This document shows positions 1-6,424 of a stretch of DNA of 34,572 bases, piece after piece. Each line of letters begins with the position of its first letter. Within the stretch, counting starts at the first letter, position 1. The notes beneath the pieces were generated by a model that was given only the letters and a program-made list of their open reading frames with translations, made no database searches and was not told where the DNA came from. The stretch comes from Sphingomonas azotifigens NBRC 15497 (GTDB taxonomy: Bacteria; Pseudomonadota; Alphaproteobacteria; Sphingomonadales; Sphingomonadaceae): the NCBI RefSeq assembly GCF_002091475.1, contig NZ_BCTR01000026.1:1-34572 (forward strand), read 5' to 3'. Made by a program: the position numbers and the translations under genes.

Positions 1-10
1 ATGCCCGGCC

Positions 11-73
11 GCCCCCTCCACCACCGCCTTCGGCGGCGGTCCCCCTCCCCCGCGTCGCGGTGGAGGAAACACT
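11..73. repeat. Intergenic palindromic repeat, family A, copy 1
   Basis: This stretch starts GCCCCCTCCACCA, has a hairpin (CCGCC/GGCGG around a TTCG loop), continues GGTCCCCCTCCCCCGC and ends GCGGTGGAGGAAACACT. The same outer blocks recur at 30535-30594 with a different central hairpin, and an inverted relative lies at 10783-10844. It sits just upstream of the rplY promoter. It does not code. It looks like a dispersed REP/BIME-like element whose origin I cannot name. Confidence 0.7.
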
Positions 74-77
74 GTGG

Positions 78-106
78 TTGCGATTCGCCCCCATCTCGAT
101 TATAGG
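78..106 (+). promoter_or_regulatory. Putative sigma-70 promoter of rplY
   Basis: TTGCGA at 78-83 is followed after 17 bp by TATAGG at 101-106. Transcription would begin near 113 and leave a leader of about 77 nt before rplY. Spacing is ideal and both hexamers are close to consensus. Nothing else in the first 190 bases looks like a promoter. Confidence 0.55.
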
Positions 107-112
107 CGCGCG

Positions 113-189
113 CTTGCCGTGGCAGGGTCATCCCTGGAGGCCTGCCGCTGCATGCACGTTGAAACATTTAGCGCATTGGAAATCGACAC
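113..189 (+). other. Structured 5' leader of rplY
   Basis: Two mutually exclusive stems can form here. One is CAGGG (123-127) with CCCTG (132-136) around a TCAT loop. The other is a longer 119-126 / 141-148 stem (core GGCAGG with CCTGCC). Ribosomal protein genes often carry autoregulatory leaders, so this may be one, but that is an inference. The ribosome binding site is a weak GGAAAT about 8 nt before the ATG at 190. Confidence 0.35.
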
Positions 190-792
190 ATGAGCGACAC
201 GCTTACGCTGTCGGCCGAAACGCGCGACCGGGCTGGCAAGGGAGCCTCCCGGGCGCTGCGTCGTCAAGGCCGCGTCCCCGCCGTGATCTATGGCAACAAG
301 CAGGATCCCGCCAGCATCCACGTCAACGAGCGTGAGCTGCAGAAGCTGCTGAACACCGGCCACTTCTTCAACTCGGTGATCATGGTCAACGGCGAGCGCA
401 CGCTGGCCAAGGACGTCGCCTTCGACGTCGTGACCGAGCGTCCGCTGCACGTCGACTTCCTGCGCATCTCCGAGCACGCGACCGTCCACGTCGAAGTGCC
501 GATCGTGTTCGTCGACGAAGAGCTGGCCCCGGGCATCAAGCGCGGCGGCGTGCTCAACATCGTCCGCCACGAGCTGGAGCTGGTGGTCGACGCGGCCGAG
601 ATCCCCGAGCAGGTCGAGATCTCGCTCAAGGGCCTCGAAGTCGGCGATTCGCTGCACATCTCGGCCGTGACCCTGCCCAAGGGCGCGACCCCCGCGATCA
701 CCGATCGCGACTTCACCATCGCCACCGTCGTCGCACCGTCGGCGCTGAAGTCGGCGGACGGCGAAGCGGAAGCCGAGTCGGCCGAGGGCTGA
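190..792 (+). CDS. rplY: 50S ribosomal protein L25/general stress protein Ctc
   Basis: This 200-residue protein binds 5S rRNA in the large ribosomal subunit. The N-terminal L25 domain (about residues 5-92) shows the expected block of [12 protein letters not shown] followed by VPAVIYG. It is joined to a C-terminal beta domain (about 98-185) as in the long TL5/CTC form rather than the roughly 94-residue E. coli form. The tail (about 186-200) is acidic and alanine-rich. It is transcribed from the promoter at 78-106 and is followed by a strong terminator at 820-859, ahead of pth. The rplY-pth order is widely conserved and supports the assignment. Nothing is truncated. Confidence 0.97.
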   Translation: MSDTLTLSAETRDRAGKGASRALRRQGRVPAVIYGNKQDPASIHVNERELQKLLNTGHFFNSVIMVNGERTLAKDVAFDVVTERPLHVDFLRISEHATVHVEVPIVFVDEELAPGIKRGGVLNIVRHELELVVDAAEIPEQVEISLKGLEVGDSLHISAVTLPKGATPAITDRDFTIATVVAPSALKSADGEAEAESAEG

Positions 793-819
793 TCGGCCTT
801 CCCTGCACGGGTTCAAAAG

Positions 820-859
820 ATCGCCTCCGCGCCTTAGGTGCGGGGGCGATTTTGTTTTT
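820..859 (+). terminator. Rho-independent terminator after rplY
   Basis: A 14-bp stem (820-833 with 837-850, two G-U pairs, TTA loop) runs straight into TTTGTTTTT. It is one of the clearest intrinsic terminators in the window. It overlaps the longest possible 5' extension of the pth reading frame, which argues that pth starts at 874. Confidence 0.9.
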
Positions 860-873
860 CGGGAGTGTGGACG

Positions 874-1443
874 ATGCAGCTGTGGGTGGGTCTCGGCAAT
901 CCGGGGCCGCAATATGCGATGCACCGCCACAATGTCGGGTTCATGGCGCTGGACGCGTTGGCCGAGGTGCATGGCTTTTCCGCGCCCAAGAAGCAGTTCC
1001 AGGGCTGGACCCAGGAAGGCCGGATCGGCAGCGAGAAGATCGTGCTCCTGAAGCCCGGCACGTTCATGAACGAGAGCGGCCGGGCGGTGCGGGCCGCGAT
1101 GGACTTTTACAAGCTCAGCCCGGAGGACGTGACCGTCTTCCACGACGAGCTCGACTTGCTTCCGATGAAGGTGAAGGTAAAGCGCGGCGGCGGCACGGCA
1201 GGGCATAACGGCCTGCGCTCGACCGACGCGCATCTGGGGCCCGATTTCCGCCGGGTGCGGCTCGGCATCGGCCATCCGGGGCACAAGGACCGGGTGACCG
1301 GCTATGTTCTCGGCAATTACGCCAAGACCGAGATCGAGCCTTTGTCCGACATGCTCGGCGCGATCGCCGCCGAGGCGCCGTGGCTGGCGGCAGGCGACGA
1401 CGTGCGCTTCATGAACGAGGTCGCGCGGCGGCTGCAGGAATGA
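874..1443 (+). CDS. pth: Peptidyl-tRNA hydrolase
   Basis: Pth hydrolyses the ester bond of peptidyl-tRNAs that drop off the ribosome, recycling tRNA in the cytoplasm. The 189-residue protein opens with the family block LWVGLGNPGPQYAMHRHNVG, in which the His of RHNVG is the catalytic residue. It also has FMNESG, HDELDL and the GGGTAGHNGLRS loop in order, matching the normal length and architecture. I chose the ATG at 874 because the upstream in-frame ATG at 838 lies inside the rplY terminator. The usual partner ychF lies about 1.8 kb further on (3267), separated by two unrelated genes. Confidence 0.96.
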   Translation: MQLWVGLGNPGPQYAMHRHNVGFMALDALAEVHGFSAPKKQFQGWTQEGRIGSEKIVLLKPGTFMNESGRAVRAAMDFYKLSPEDVTVFHDELDLLPMKVKVKRGGGTAGHNGLRSTDAHLGPDFRRVRLGIGHPGHKDRVTGYVLGNYAKTEIEPLSDMLGAIAAEAPWLAAGDDVRFMNEVARRLQE

Positions 1444-1542
1444 GCCCGCGGCGCGACTTTTCCAAGCGAATTTAGCCGGTTGCCGCTTGCCAGCGGCAAT
1501 GGCCGTGGCATCCTTCCGCCGACCTCGACGAAGGGATGCCCG

Positions 1543-1977
1543 ATGCGCCTCATGCTCTCCGCCTTGCTCGCTCTCCTGCCCCTCGCCTTGCCCGCCGCGG
1601 CGCAGACTGCCCCCACCGAGGCGCGGCAGGAGCCGGTGTATGAACTGCGCATCTACACCCCCGCCCCCGGCAAGGCCGAAGCGCTCAGCGCCCGCTTCCG
1701 CAACCACACGCTCAAGCTGTTCGCAAAGCACGGGATGCGCAACATCGCCTATTGGAACGAGCTCCCCCGCCCCGACGCGCCCGAGGGCCGCGTGGTCTAT
1801 ATCCTCTCCTACCCCAGCCGCGCCGCACGCGACGCCGACTGGAAGGCGTTCGGCGACGACCCCGAATGGCAGAAGGTCGTCGCCGAGTCCGAGGCGAACG
1901 GCAAGCTGGTGACCCGGGTCGACAGCATCTTCATGACGATGGCGGCGTATTCGCCACCGCTGGGTCAGGATCGCTAG
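1543..1977 (+). CDS. Secreted NIPSNAP-family protein
   Basis: This 144-residue protein has a Sec signal peptide (about residues 1-21, ending in Ala-Ala-Ala-Gln) followed by one NIPSNAP-type alpha+beta barrel domain. The diagnostic start VYELRIYTPAPGKAEAL is at about 31-47. The later block has a Trp-Asn-Glu (YWNEL) and VVYILSYPSRAARDADW. NIPSNAP domains are ferredoxin-like folds of uncertain function, and exported versions are common in sphingomonads and Bacteroidetes. The start at 1543 is preferred over the in-frame ATG at 1480 because it places the hydrophobic signal at the N-terminus. It ends ahead of the bidirectional terminator at 2003-2031. Substrate or ligand is unknown. Confidence 0.85.
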   Translation: MRLMLSALLALLPLALPAAAQTAPTEARQEPVYELRIYTPAPGKAEALSARFRNHTLKLFAKHGMRNIAYWNELPRPDAPEGRVVYILSYPSRAARDADWKAFGDDPEWQKVVAESEANGKLVTRVDSIFMTMAAYSPPLGQDR

Positions 1978-2002
1978 CGCCGGCGCGCGGCGTACGGACA
2001 AG

Positions 2003-2031
2003 AAAAAGGGCCCGGTTTCCCGAGCCCTTTT
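2003..2031. terminator. Bidirectional terminator between convergent genes
   Basis: AAAAGGGC (2004-2011) pairs with GCCCTTTT (2024-2031). An inner CGG/CCG stem closes a TTTC loop, with one C-A mismatch between the two stems. T-runs follow the stem on both strands, so it can stop transcription of both the NIPSNAP gene (plus) and the lipoprotein gene (minus). Confidence 0.8.
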
Positions 2032-2053
2032 CCGCTTCGACAGTGCGGGACGG

Positions 2054-3088
2054 TTACTGCTTGATGCCGACGATTTCGCCGACGATCCGCGTGTCCGCGC
2101 CGTTGATCGTGCCCAGCGCACCGAACACCATGCCGATGTTCGCGCCCTGGGAGCCATAGAAGGCGCCCGCGATCGTGCCGGTCACCGGGCTGCCGCTGGT
2201 GAAGCTGCCGTTGAACTGCATCGAGGCGATCGGGATCGCGCCCTGGGCGTTCAGCGTCAGGTACGGCGTCTCGGCGCCGCTCGTCGGTACCGTCGTCATG
2301 TTGAGCGTGGTGGTTACCAGCCCGGTGGCGAAATTCACCGTCACCTGCGCGGTGCCGCCCACGCGGTTCAGCGTGGTCGCGCCGTTCGCCGCGCTTACCG
2401 CGCGACCGACAATGCGCGCCGTGTAGGTCTTGCTGCCGGTAACCGGCATGTCGTAGCTGAGCGTCGGATAGCCCCACACCGCATAGGTCAGGCGCTTCTG
2501 GCCGGTGGTCGAATCACCACGCCACCAATTGGCATAGCTCACCACGGTCAGCTGGCTGAGCAGGCTGTCGCTGGTGATCACCGCCGCCGGGGCGCCGGCA
2601 GTGGTCGAGGGCCGGTTGCCGATGTTGTTCAGCACTTCGAGCTGGCTGAAATTGCCCGCCAGCGCGCCGGTCGCGGTGTTGACGCTGCGATAGACGAACT
2701 CGGTGACGGTCGGCGCCGCCTGCGTCGTCACGTTGGTGCTGGTGAAGCGCGATTCCTCGCTGCCCTCGTCGATCACGAACGTACCGTTGGTGAGATCCGC
2801 GGTAGCGGCGATGTTGACGCGCGCATTGATATTCTCGGTCGACGTCAGGCCAAGCGTGACGGCACTTGTCGCCGGATCGCCGGTATAGTTGGTCGTCGCG
2901 TTCAGCATGTTGAAATTGGCAGCCGCCGCCAGCGGGAAGGCGGTGTAGGTCGGCGTGGGCGACGGGGTCGGCGTAGCAGATCCGGTGGGGGTCGGCGTGG
3001 GGGTCGACGAGGAGTTCCCACCGCCGCTGCAGCTTGCCAGCACGGCCGCAGCCGCGGCGCTGCCCAGAATGACATAACGGCGAATCAT
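2054..3088 (-). CDS. Putative surface lipoprotein with transferrin-binding-protein-like C-terminal barrel
   Basis: This 344-residue protein begins with a lipoprotein signal ending in the lipobox LASC (lipidated Cys at about residue 20). A Ser/Thr/Pro-rich linker with TPTPTP runs follows (about 25-50). The C-terminal part (about 215-344) is rich in small and beta-forming residues. Its closing blocks, VTVNFATG, FNGSFTSG, GTIAGAFYGSQGANIGMVFG and a final IVGEIVG, resemble the eight-stranded barrel of TbpB and related surface lipoproteins (G-x-F-Y/F-G-x2-A-x2-hydrophobic-G). The start at 3088 has a good GGAG ribosome binding site 8 nt upstream. The ligand is not deducible and no TonB receptor or Slam exporter is adjacent. 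It is inserted between pth and ychF on the opposite strand. Confidence 0.6.
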   Translation of the reverse strand: MIRRYVILGSAAAAAVLASCSGGGNSSSTPTPTPTGSATPTPSPTPTYTAFPLAAAANFNMLNATTNYTGDPATSAVTLGLTSTENINARVNIAATADLTNGTFVIDEGSEESRFTSTNVTTQAAPTVTEFVYRSVNTATGALAGNFSQLEVLNNIGNRPSTTAGAPAAVITSDSLLSQLTVVSYANWWRGDSTTGQKRLTYAVWGYPTLSYDMPVTGSKTYTARIVGRAVSAANGATTLNRVGGTAQVTVNFATGLVTTTLNMTTVPTSGAETPYLTLNAQGAIPIASMQFNGSFTSGSPVTGTIAGAFYGSQGANIGMVFGALGTINGADTRIVGEIVGIKQ

Positions 3089-3266
3089 ACGAAAACTCCT
3101 CGAGAACCTGGCGCACGCAGGAAAAGACGTGGGCCCCTGTACCTCAGATGAACGCCCCTGCGTCAAGGCCGCGCGCGTTACACTGGAAAAACCCGGCGCC
3201 TGCGCGTATCGAGCCCGCAATATCGCCGGCGCACCCGCCGGCCCCTTCACGACAGGATCGAAGTAC

Positions 3267-4364
3267 ATGGGTTTCCGTTGCGGCATCGTCGGCCTGCCCA
3301 ATGTGGGCAAGTCCACGCTTTTCAATGCGCTGACCGAGACGGCCGCGGCGCAGGCGGCCAATTATCCGTTCTGCACGATCGAGCCGAATGTCGGCAACGT
3401 TGCAGTGCCCGATCCGCGGCTGACCAAGCTGGCGGAGATCGCCGGCTCGCAGAAGATCATCGAGACGCAGCTCGGCTTCGTCGACATCGCGGGGCTGGTG
3501 CGCGGCGCCAGCAAGGGCGAAGGCCTGGGCAACCAGTTCCTCGGCAACATCCGGGAGGTCGACGCGGTCGTCCATGTGCTGCGCTGCTTCGAGAATGACG
3601 ACATCCAGCATGTCGACAATCGTGTCGATCCGATCGCCGATGCCGAGACGGTGGAGACCGAGCTGATGCTCTCCGACCTCGAAAGCCTCGAGAAGCGCGT
3701 GCCGAACCTCGCCAAGAAGGCAGCGCAGGGCGACAAGGAAGCCAAGGCCGCGGCGAGCGTGCTCGGCCAGGCGCTCGACCTGCTGCGCGACGGCAAGCCC
3801 GCGCGGCTCACCGTTCCCAAGGACGAGGACGAGGCGCGCCATCTGCGCCTTGCCCAGCTGCTCACCGCCAAGCCGGTGCTGTACGTCTGCAACGTCAACG
3901 AGGAAGATGCCGCCAACGGCAACGACCTATCGGCAAAGGTCTTCGCCAAGGCGGCGGCCGAGGGTGCACAGGCGGTGGTCGTCTCGGCGGCAATCGAGGC
4001 CGAGATCGCGACCATGCCGCTGGAGGAGCGCGGCGAGTTTCTCGGCGAACTGGGCCTGGAGGAAACCGGCCTCGCCCGCGTTATCCGCGCCGGCTACAAG
4101 CTGCTCGACCTGCTGACCTTCTTCACCGTCGGCCCCAAGGAAGCGCGCGCCTGGACCGTCCATCGCGGCGCCACCGCACCCAATGCCGCCGGCGAGATCC
4201 ACAGCGACTTCGAGAAGGGCTTCATCCGCGCCGAAACGATCGCCTATGACGATTTCGTCGCACTCGGCGGCGAAGCCAAGGCCCGCGAGGCCGGCAAGCT
4301 GCGCGCCGAAGGCAAGGCGTACATCGTCAACGACGGCGACGTGATGCACTTCCTGCACAGCTGA
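3267..4364 (+). CDS. ychF: Redox-regulated Obg-family ATPase YchF
   Basis: This 365-residue cytoplasmic P-loop NTPase associates with ribosomes. The G1 loop is GLPNVGKST (about residues 8-16). Switch/G3 is DIAGLVRGASKGEGLGNQFL. The G4 position reads NVNEED rather than NKxD, the known reason YchF prefers ATP over GTP. The C-terminal TGS domain (about 280-363) contains LLTFFTVGPKEARAWTV and FEKGFIRAETIAYDDF and ends in the family-typical block around Y-I-V-N-D-G-D-V. The length is normal. The ATG at 3267 is chosen because MGFRCGIVGLPNVGKS is the canonical N-terminus; an in-frame ATG at 3129 would add unrelated residues. It is convergent with the response regulator at 4414. Confidence 0.97.
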   Translation: MGFRCGIVGLPNVGKSTLFNALTETAAAQAANYPFCTIEPNVGNVAVPDPRLTKLAEIAGSQKIIETQLGFVDIAGLVRGASKGEGLGNQFLGNIREVDAVVHVLRCFENDDIQHVDNRVDPIADAETVETELMLSDLESLEKRVPNLAKKAAQGDKEAKAAASVLGQALDLLRDGKPARLTVPKDEDEARHLRLAQLLTAKPVLYVCNVNEEDAANGNDLSAKVFAKAAAEGAQAVVVSAAIEAEIATMPLEERGEFLGELGLEETGLARVIRAGYKLLDLLTFFTVGPKEARAWTVHRGATAPNAAGEIHSDFEKGFIRAETIAYDDFVALGGEAKAREAGKLRAEGKAYIVNDGDVMHFLHS

Positions 4365-4371
4365 GGACGTC

Positions 4372-4393
4372 CCCCTCCCGCTTGCGGGAGGGG
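4372..4393. repeat. Palindromic repeat, family B, copy 1
   Basis: CCCCTCCCGC (4372-4381) and GCGGGAGGGG (4384-4393) form a perfect 10-bp inverted repeat with TT between. There is no T-tract on either side, so it is not a classical terminator. It lies between the convergent ychF and response-regulator genes. Identical arms recur at 29380-29401 and 29474-29495, and a degenerate copy is at 8204-8223. Confidence 0.8.
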
Positions 4394-4413
4394 AGGATAA
4401 AAGGAGAAGGGGC

Positions 4414-4758
4414 TTAAGAACCACAGGCCTTCGCGATCAGCGCCGCGAGATGCTCGCGCAGGAACGGCTTGGCGAGCACCGGCCGCTCGCGATACGCCCC
4501 CTCCAGCCCAAGCGCGCCATAGCCGGTGGCAAAGGCAAACGGGATCGCCCGCTCGGCCAGAATGTCCGCGACCGGGAAGGAGACGTGCCCGTCCAGATTG
4601 ATGTCGAGGATCGCCAGGTCCGCCTCGACCTGGCGTGCCACTTCCACCGCTTCGGACAGCCGCATCGCCACTGCCACCACTTGGTGGCCCAGATCCTCCA
4701 GCATATCCTCGATCAGGAAGGCGATCGTCATTTCGTCTTCGACGATCAGGACACGCAC
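4414..4758 (-). CDS. Single-domain response regulator
   Basis: This 114-residue protein consists only of a receiver domain. The acidic pocket is E7-D8, the phospho-acceptor is D52 in LAILDINLDG, the switch Thr is T78 and the conserved Lys is K97 (LAKPF). It has no output domain, so it must act by protein contact or phosphotransfer. It starts at a GTG (4758) with AAGGTGG upstream, 9 nt after the stop of the kinase gene, so the two are one transcript and almost certainly partners. Receivers of this type that follow HWE or HisKA_2 kinases are common in sphingomonads; some feed general-stress or light signalling, but the target is not visible here. Confidence 0.88.
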   Translation of the reverse strand: MRVLIVEDEMTIAFLIEDMLEDLGHQVVAVAMRLSEAVEVARQVEADLAILDINLDGHVSFPVADILAERAIPFAFATGYGALGLEGAYRERPVLAKPFLREHLAALIAKACGS

Positions 4759-4767
4759 GGCACCACC

Positions 4768-6204
4768 TTATTCCACGCTGACTGCAGCGAGCGGCGCCTC
4801 GACGGTACAGCGCAGCCCCTCTGTGTCGAAGTAAAGCGTCACCTTGCCGCCAAGTTCCCCCGCCAGGCCGCGTTCGATCAACCGCGATCCGAACCCCCGC
4901 CGCGCGGGCGGCATCACGGGTGGTCCACCACGCTCGCGCCATTCGAGCTGCAGTTGCTCCCCGGCGATCGACCATGTGATCGCCACCCTGCCCGTGTCGC
5001 TCGACCAGGCACCATATTTCACCGCATTGGTGGAGAGTTCGTGCATCGCCAGCGCGATGGCCAGCGCAGACTTGGGCGACACCCGCACATCGGTGCCCGA
5101 AAGCGTGCAGCGCGCCGGATCATGCTGGTGGGGCCGCACCGCCTGGGCAATCGCCTCGTGCAGCGAAGCGCCGGCCCAGCGTTCGCCGGTCAGCAGGTCG
5201 TTCGCCTGCGCCAGCGCCACCAGCCGCGCGGCGAACTGCTCCTGCGCTACCGCGAGGTCGGGCGCGGCACGGAAGGTGCGCATGGCGATCGCCTGCACCA
5301 TCGCCAGCGTGTTCTTCACCCGGTGATTGAGCTCGTTGATCACCAGCCGCAGATGCTCGTTGGTGCGGCGCTGCTCGGTGATGTCGGACGCCGCGCCGAA
5401 CCATTCGACCAGCCTGCCCTCGTCGTCGGTGAGCGGCACCGCGCGCGAGGCTACCCAGCCGATACTGCCATCGGCCTGGCGGACGCGATGCTCGAGTTCG
5501 AGCGGCTGCCGCGCCGCCACCGCGTCGTCGATCGCCGCCTGTACCCGCACGCGATCCTCGGGATGAATATAGGAATCCATCCAGTCGCGCATGCCTTGGT
5601 CGGCATCGGCGAGGAAGGTGCCGCCGTCGAGGTGGAGCAGTTCCGACCAGTCGGGATTCATCCGGTAGATCGCATCGGATGTCGCCTCGACAAAGGCGCG
5701 CAGCCGCCGCTCGCTTTCGCGCAGCTGGCGCTGGGCGATCACTTTCTGCGTGGTCTCGACGACAATTGCGATCACCCCCGCCGGCGTTCCCGATTCATCG
5801 AGCACGGGCGAATAATCGAGATCCATCCACACCGGCTCGAGCTTGCCGCGTCGCTGCAGCGCCAGCTCCTGGTCGCGATAGGCGAGCGTGCGCCCGCTCA
5901 ACCCCACGCGCATGACATTGTCGTTGAAATCGGCGATTTCGGACCAGCCTTCGCGCACCTTGGAACCCAGCAGCGCCGGGTGCCGGCTGCCGGCGAACTC
6001 CGAATAGGCGTCGTTATAGATCATTACGCCGTCCTCGCCCCACAACAGCACGATCGGCACCGGCGACAGCAGCAGCATCTGGGTGACCGACTTCAGGCTC
6101 TGCGGCCACTGCGCCAACGGCCCGATCGCGGTCGCCGCCCAATCGAAGTCCCGAATCAACTGCCCCAGCTGCCCCCCGCCGATCGGATAGCCTTCGTTCC
6201 CCAC
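4768..6204 (-). CDS. PAS-domain HWE-family sensor histidine kinase
   Basis: This 478-residue soluble kinase has no membrane segments. Two PAS domains lie at about 25-140 and 155-275; the second closes with the PAC-like block WVASRAVPLTDDEGRLVEWFG. The dimerization helix carries the phosphorylated His in INELNHRVKNTLAMVQAIA. The catalytic domain has the N-box HELSTNAVKYGA, the family-defining W-x-E (LEWRERGGPP) and the G-box GFGSRLIERGL. These define the HWE class, which typically senses light, oxygen or stress in alphaproteobacteria. I see no conserved flavin-binding Cys motif of LOV domains in the PAS regions. The start is GTG at 6204, with a very strong ribosome binding site (GAGGAGGAG) ending about 4 nt upstream. 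It is cotranscribed with the receiver gene downstream and divergent from the chemoreceptor at 6425. Confidence 0.92.
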   Translation of the reverse strand: MGNEGYPIGGGQLGQLIRDFDWAATAIGPLAQWPQSLKSVTQMLLLSPVPIVLLWGEDGVMIYNDAYSEFAGSRHPALLGSKVREGWSEIADFNDNVMRVGLSGRTLAYRDQELALQRRGKLEPVWMDLDYSPVLDESGTPAGVIAIVVETTQKVIAQRQLRESERRLRAFVEATSDAIYRMNPDWSELLHLDGGTFLADADQGMRDWMDSYIHPEDRVRVQAAIDDAVAARQPLELEHRVRQADGSIGWVASRAVPLTDDEGRLVEWFGAASDITEQRRTNEHLRLVINELNHRVKNTLAMVQAIAMRTFRAAPDLAVAQEQFAARLVALAQANDLLTGERWAGASLHEAIAQAVRPHQHDPARCTLSGTDVRVSPKSALAIALAMHELSTNAVKYGAWSSDTGRVAITWSIAGEQLQLEWRERGGPPVMPPARRGFGSRLIERGLAGELGGKVTLYFDTEGLRCTVEAPLAAVSVE

Positions 6205-6255
6205 TGCGCTCCTCCTCTAGCGTACACCCTGCCCCGGCGGCGGGCAGAATGTTTC

Positions 6256-6272
6256 TGAACCGCAATCGTTCA
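6256..6272. promoter_or_regulatory. Inverted repeat in the kinase/chemoreceptor divergent region
   Basis: TGAAC-N7-GTTCA is a perfect 5-bp inverted repeat about 50 bp upstream of the kinase start. It is positioned as an operator for the kinase operon. No cognate regulator can be named from the sequence. Confidence 0.25.
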
Positions 6273-6305
6273 AATCGAGCTGGTGCCACGATAACCTATG
6301 TTGGT

Positions 6306-6325
6306 CCGCGCTACGGCGCGGTTTT
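6306..6325 (+). terminator. Hairpin plus TTTT inside a divergent intergenic region
   Basis: CCGCGC (6306-6311), a TACG tetraloop and GCGCGG (6316-6321) are followed by TTTT, in the plus direction. No plus-strand gene ends before it, because the neighbouring kinase gene runs the other way. It could end a short RNA starting in 6205-6300, or act as an attenuator in the leader of the receptor gene at 6425. Confidence 0.4.
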
Positions 6326-6424
6326 GATCCCAAGCACGAACAAATCGTCGTTCCCTCAGAAACTCACGCGTGAACGTTCCTACAATGAGGCCATTACGGT
6401 GGCAAAGCCACTCGGGGGAACTTC

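Noticed and set aside
100..2157. Long minus-strand open frame of 685 codons opposite rplY and pth
   Set aside because: It runs antisense to rplY, pth and the NIPSNAP gene, has no domain motif, and its composition (Arg/Gly/His/Leu-rich) is typical of frames opposite high-GC genes.
4450..6258. Long plus-strand open frame of 602 codons
   Set aside because: Antisense to the response regulator and HWE kinase, which carry all their motifs on the minus strand. No family motif is seen in this frame.
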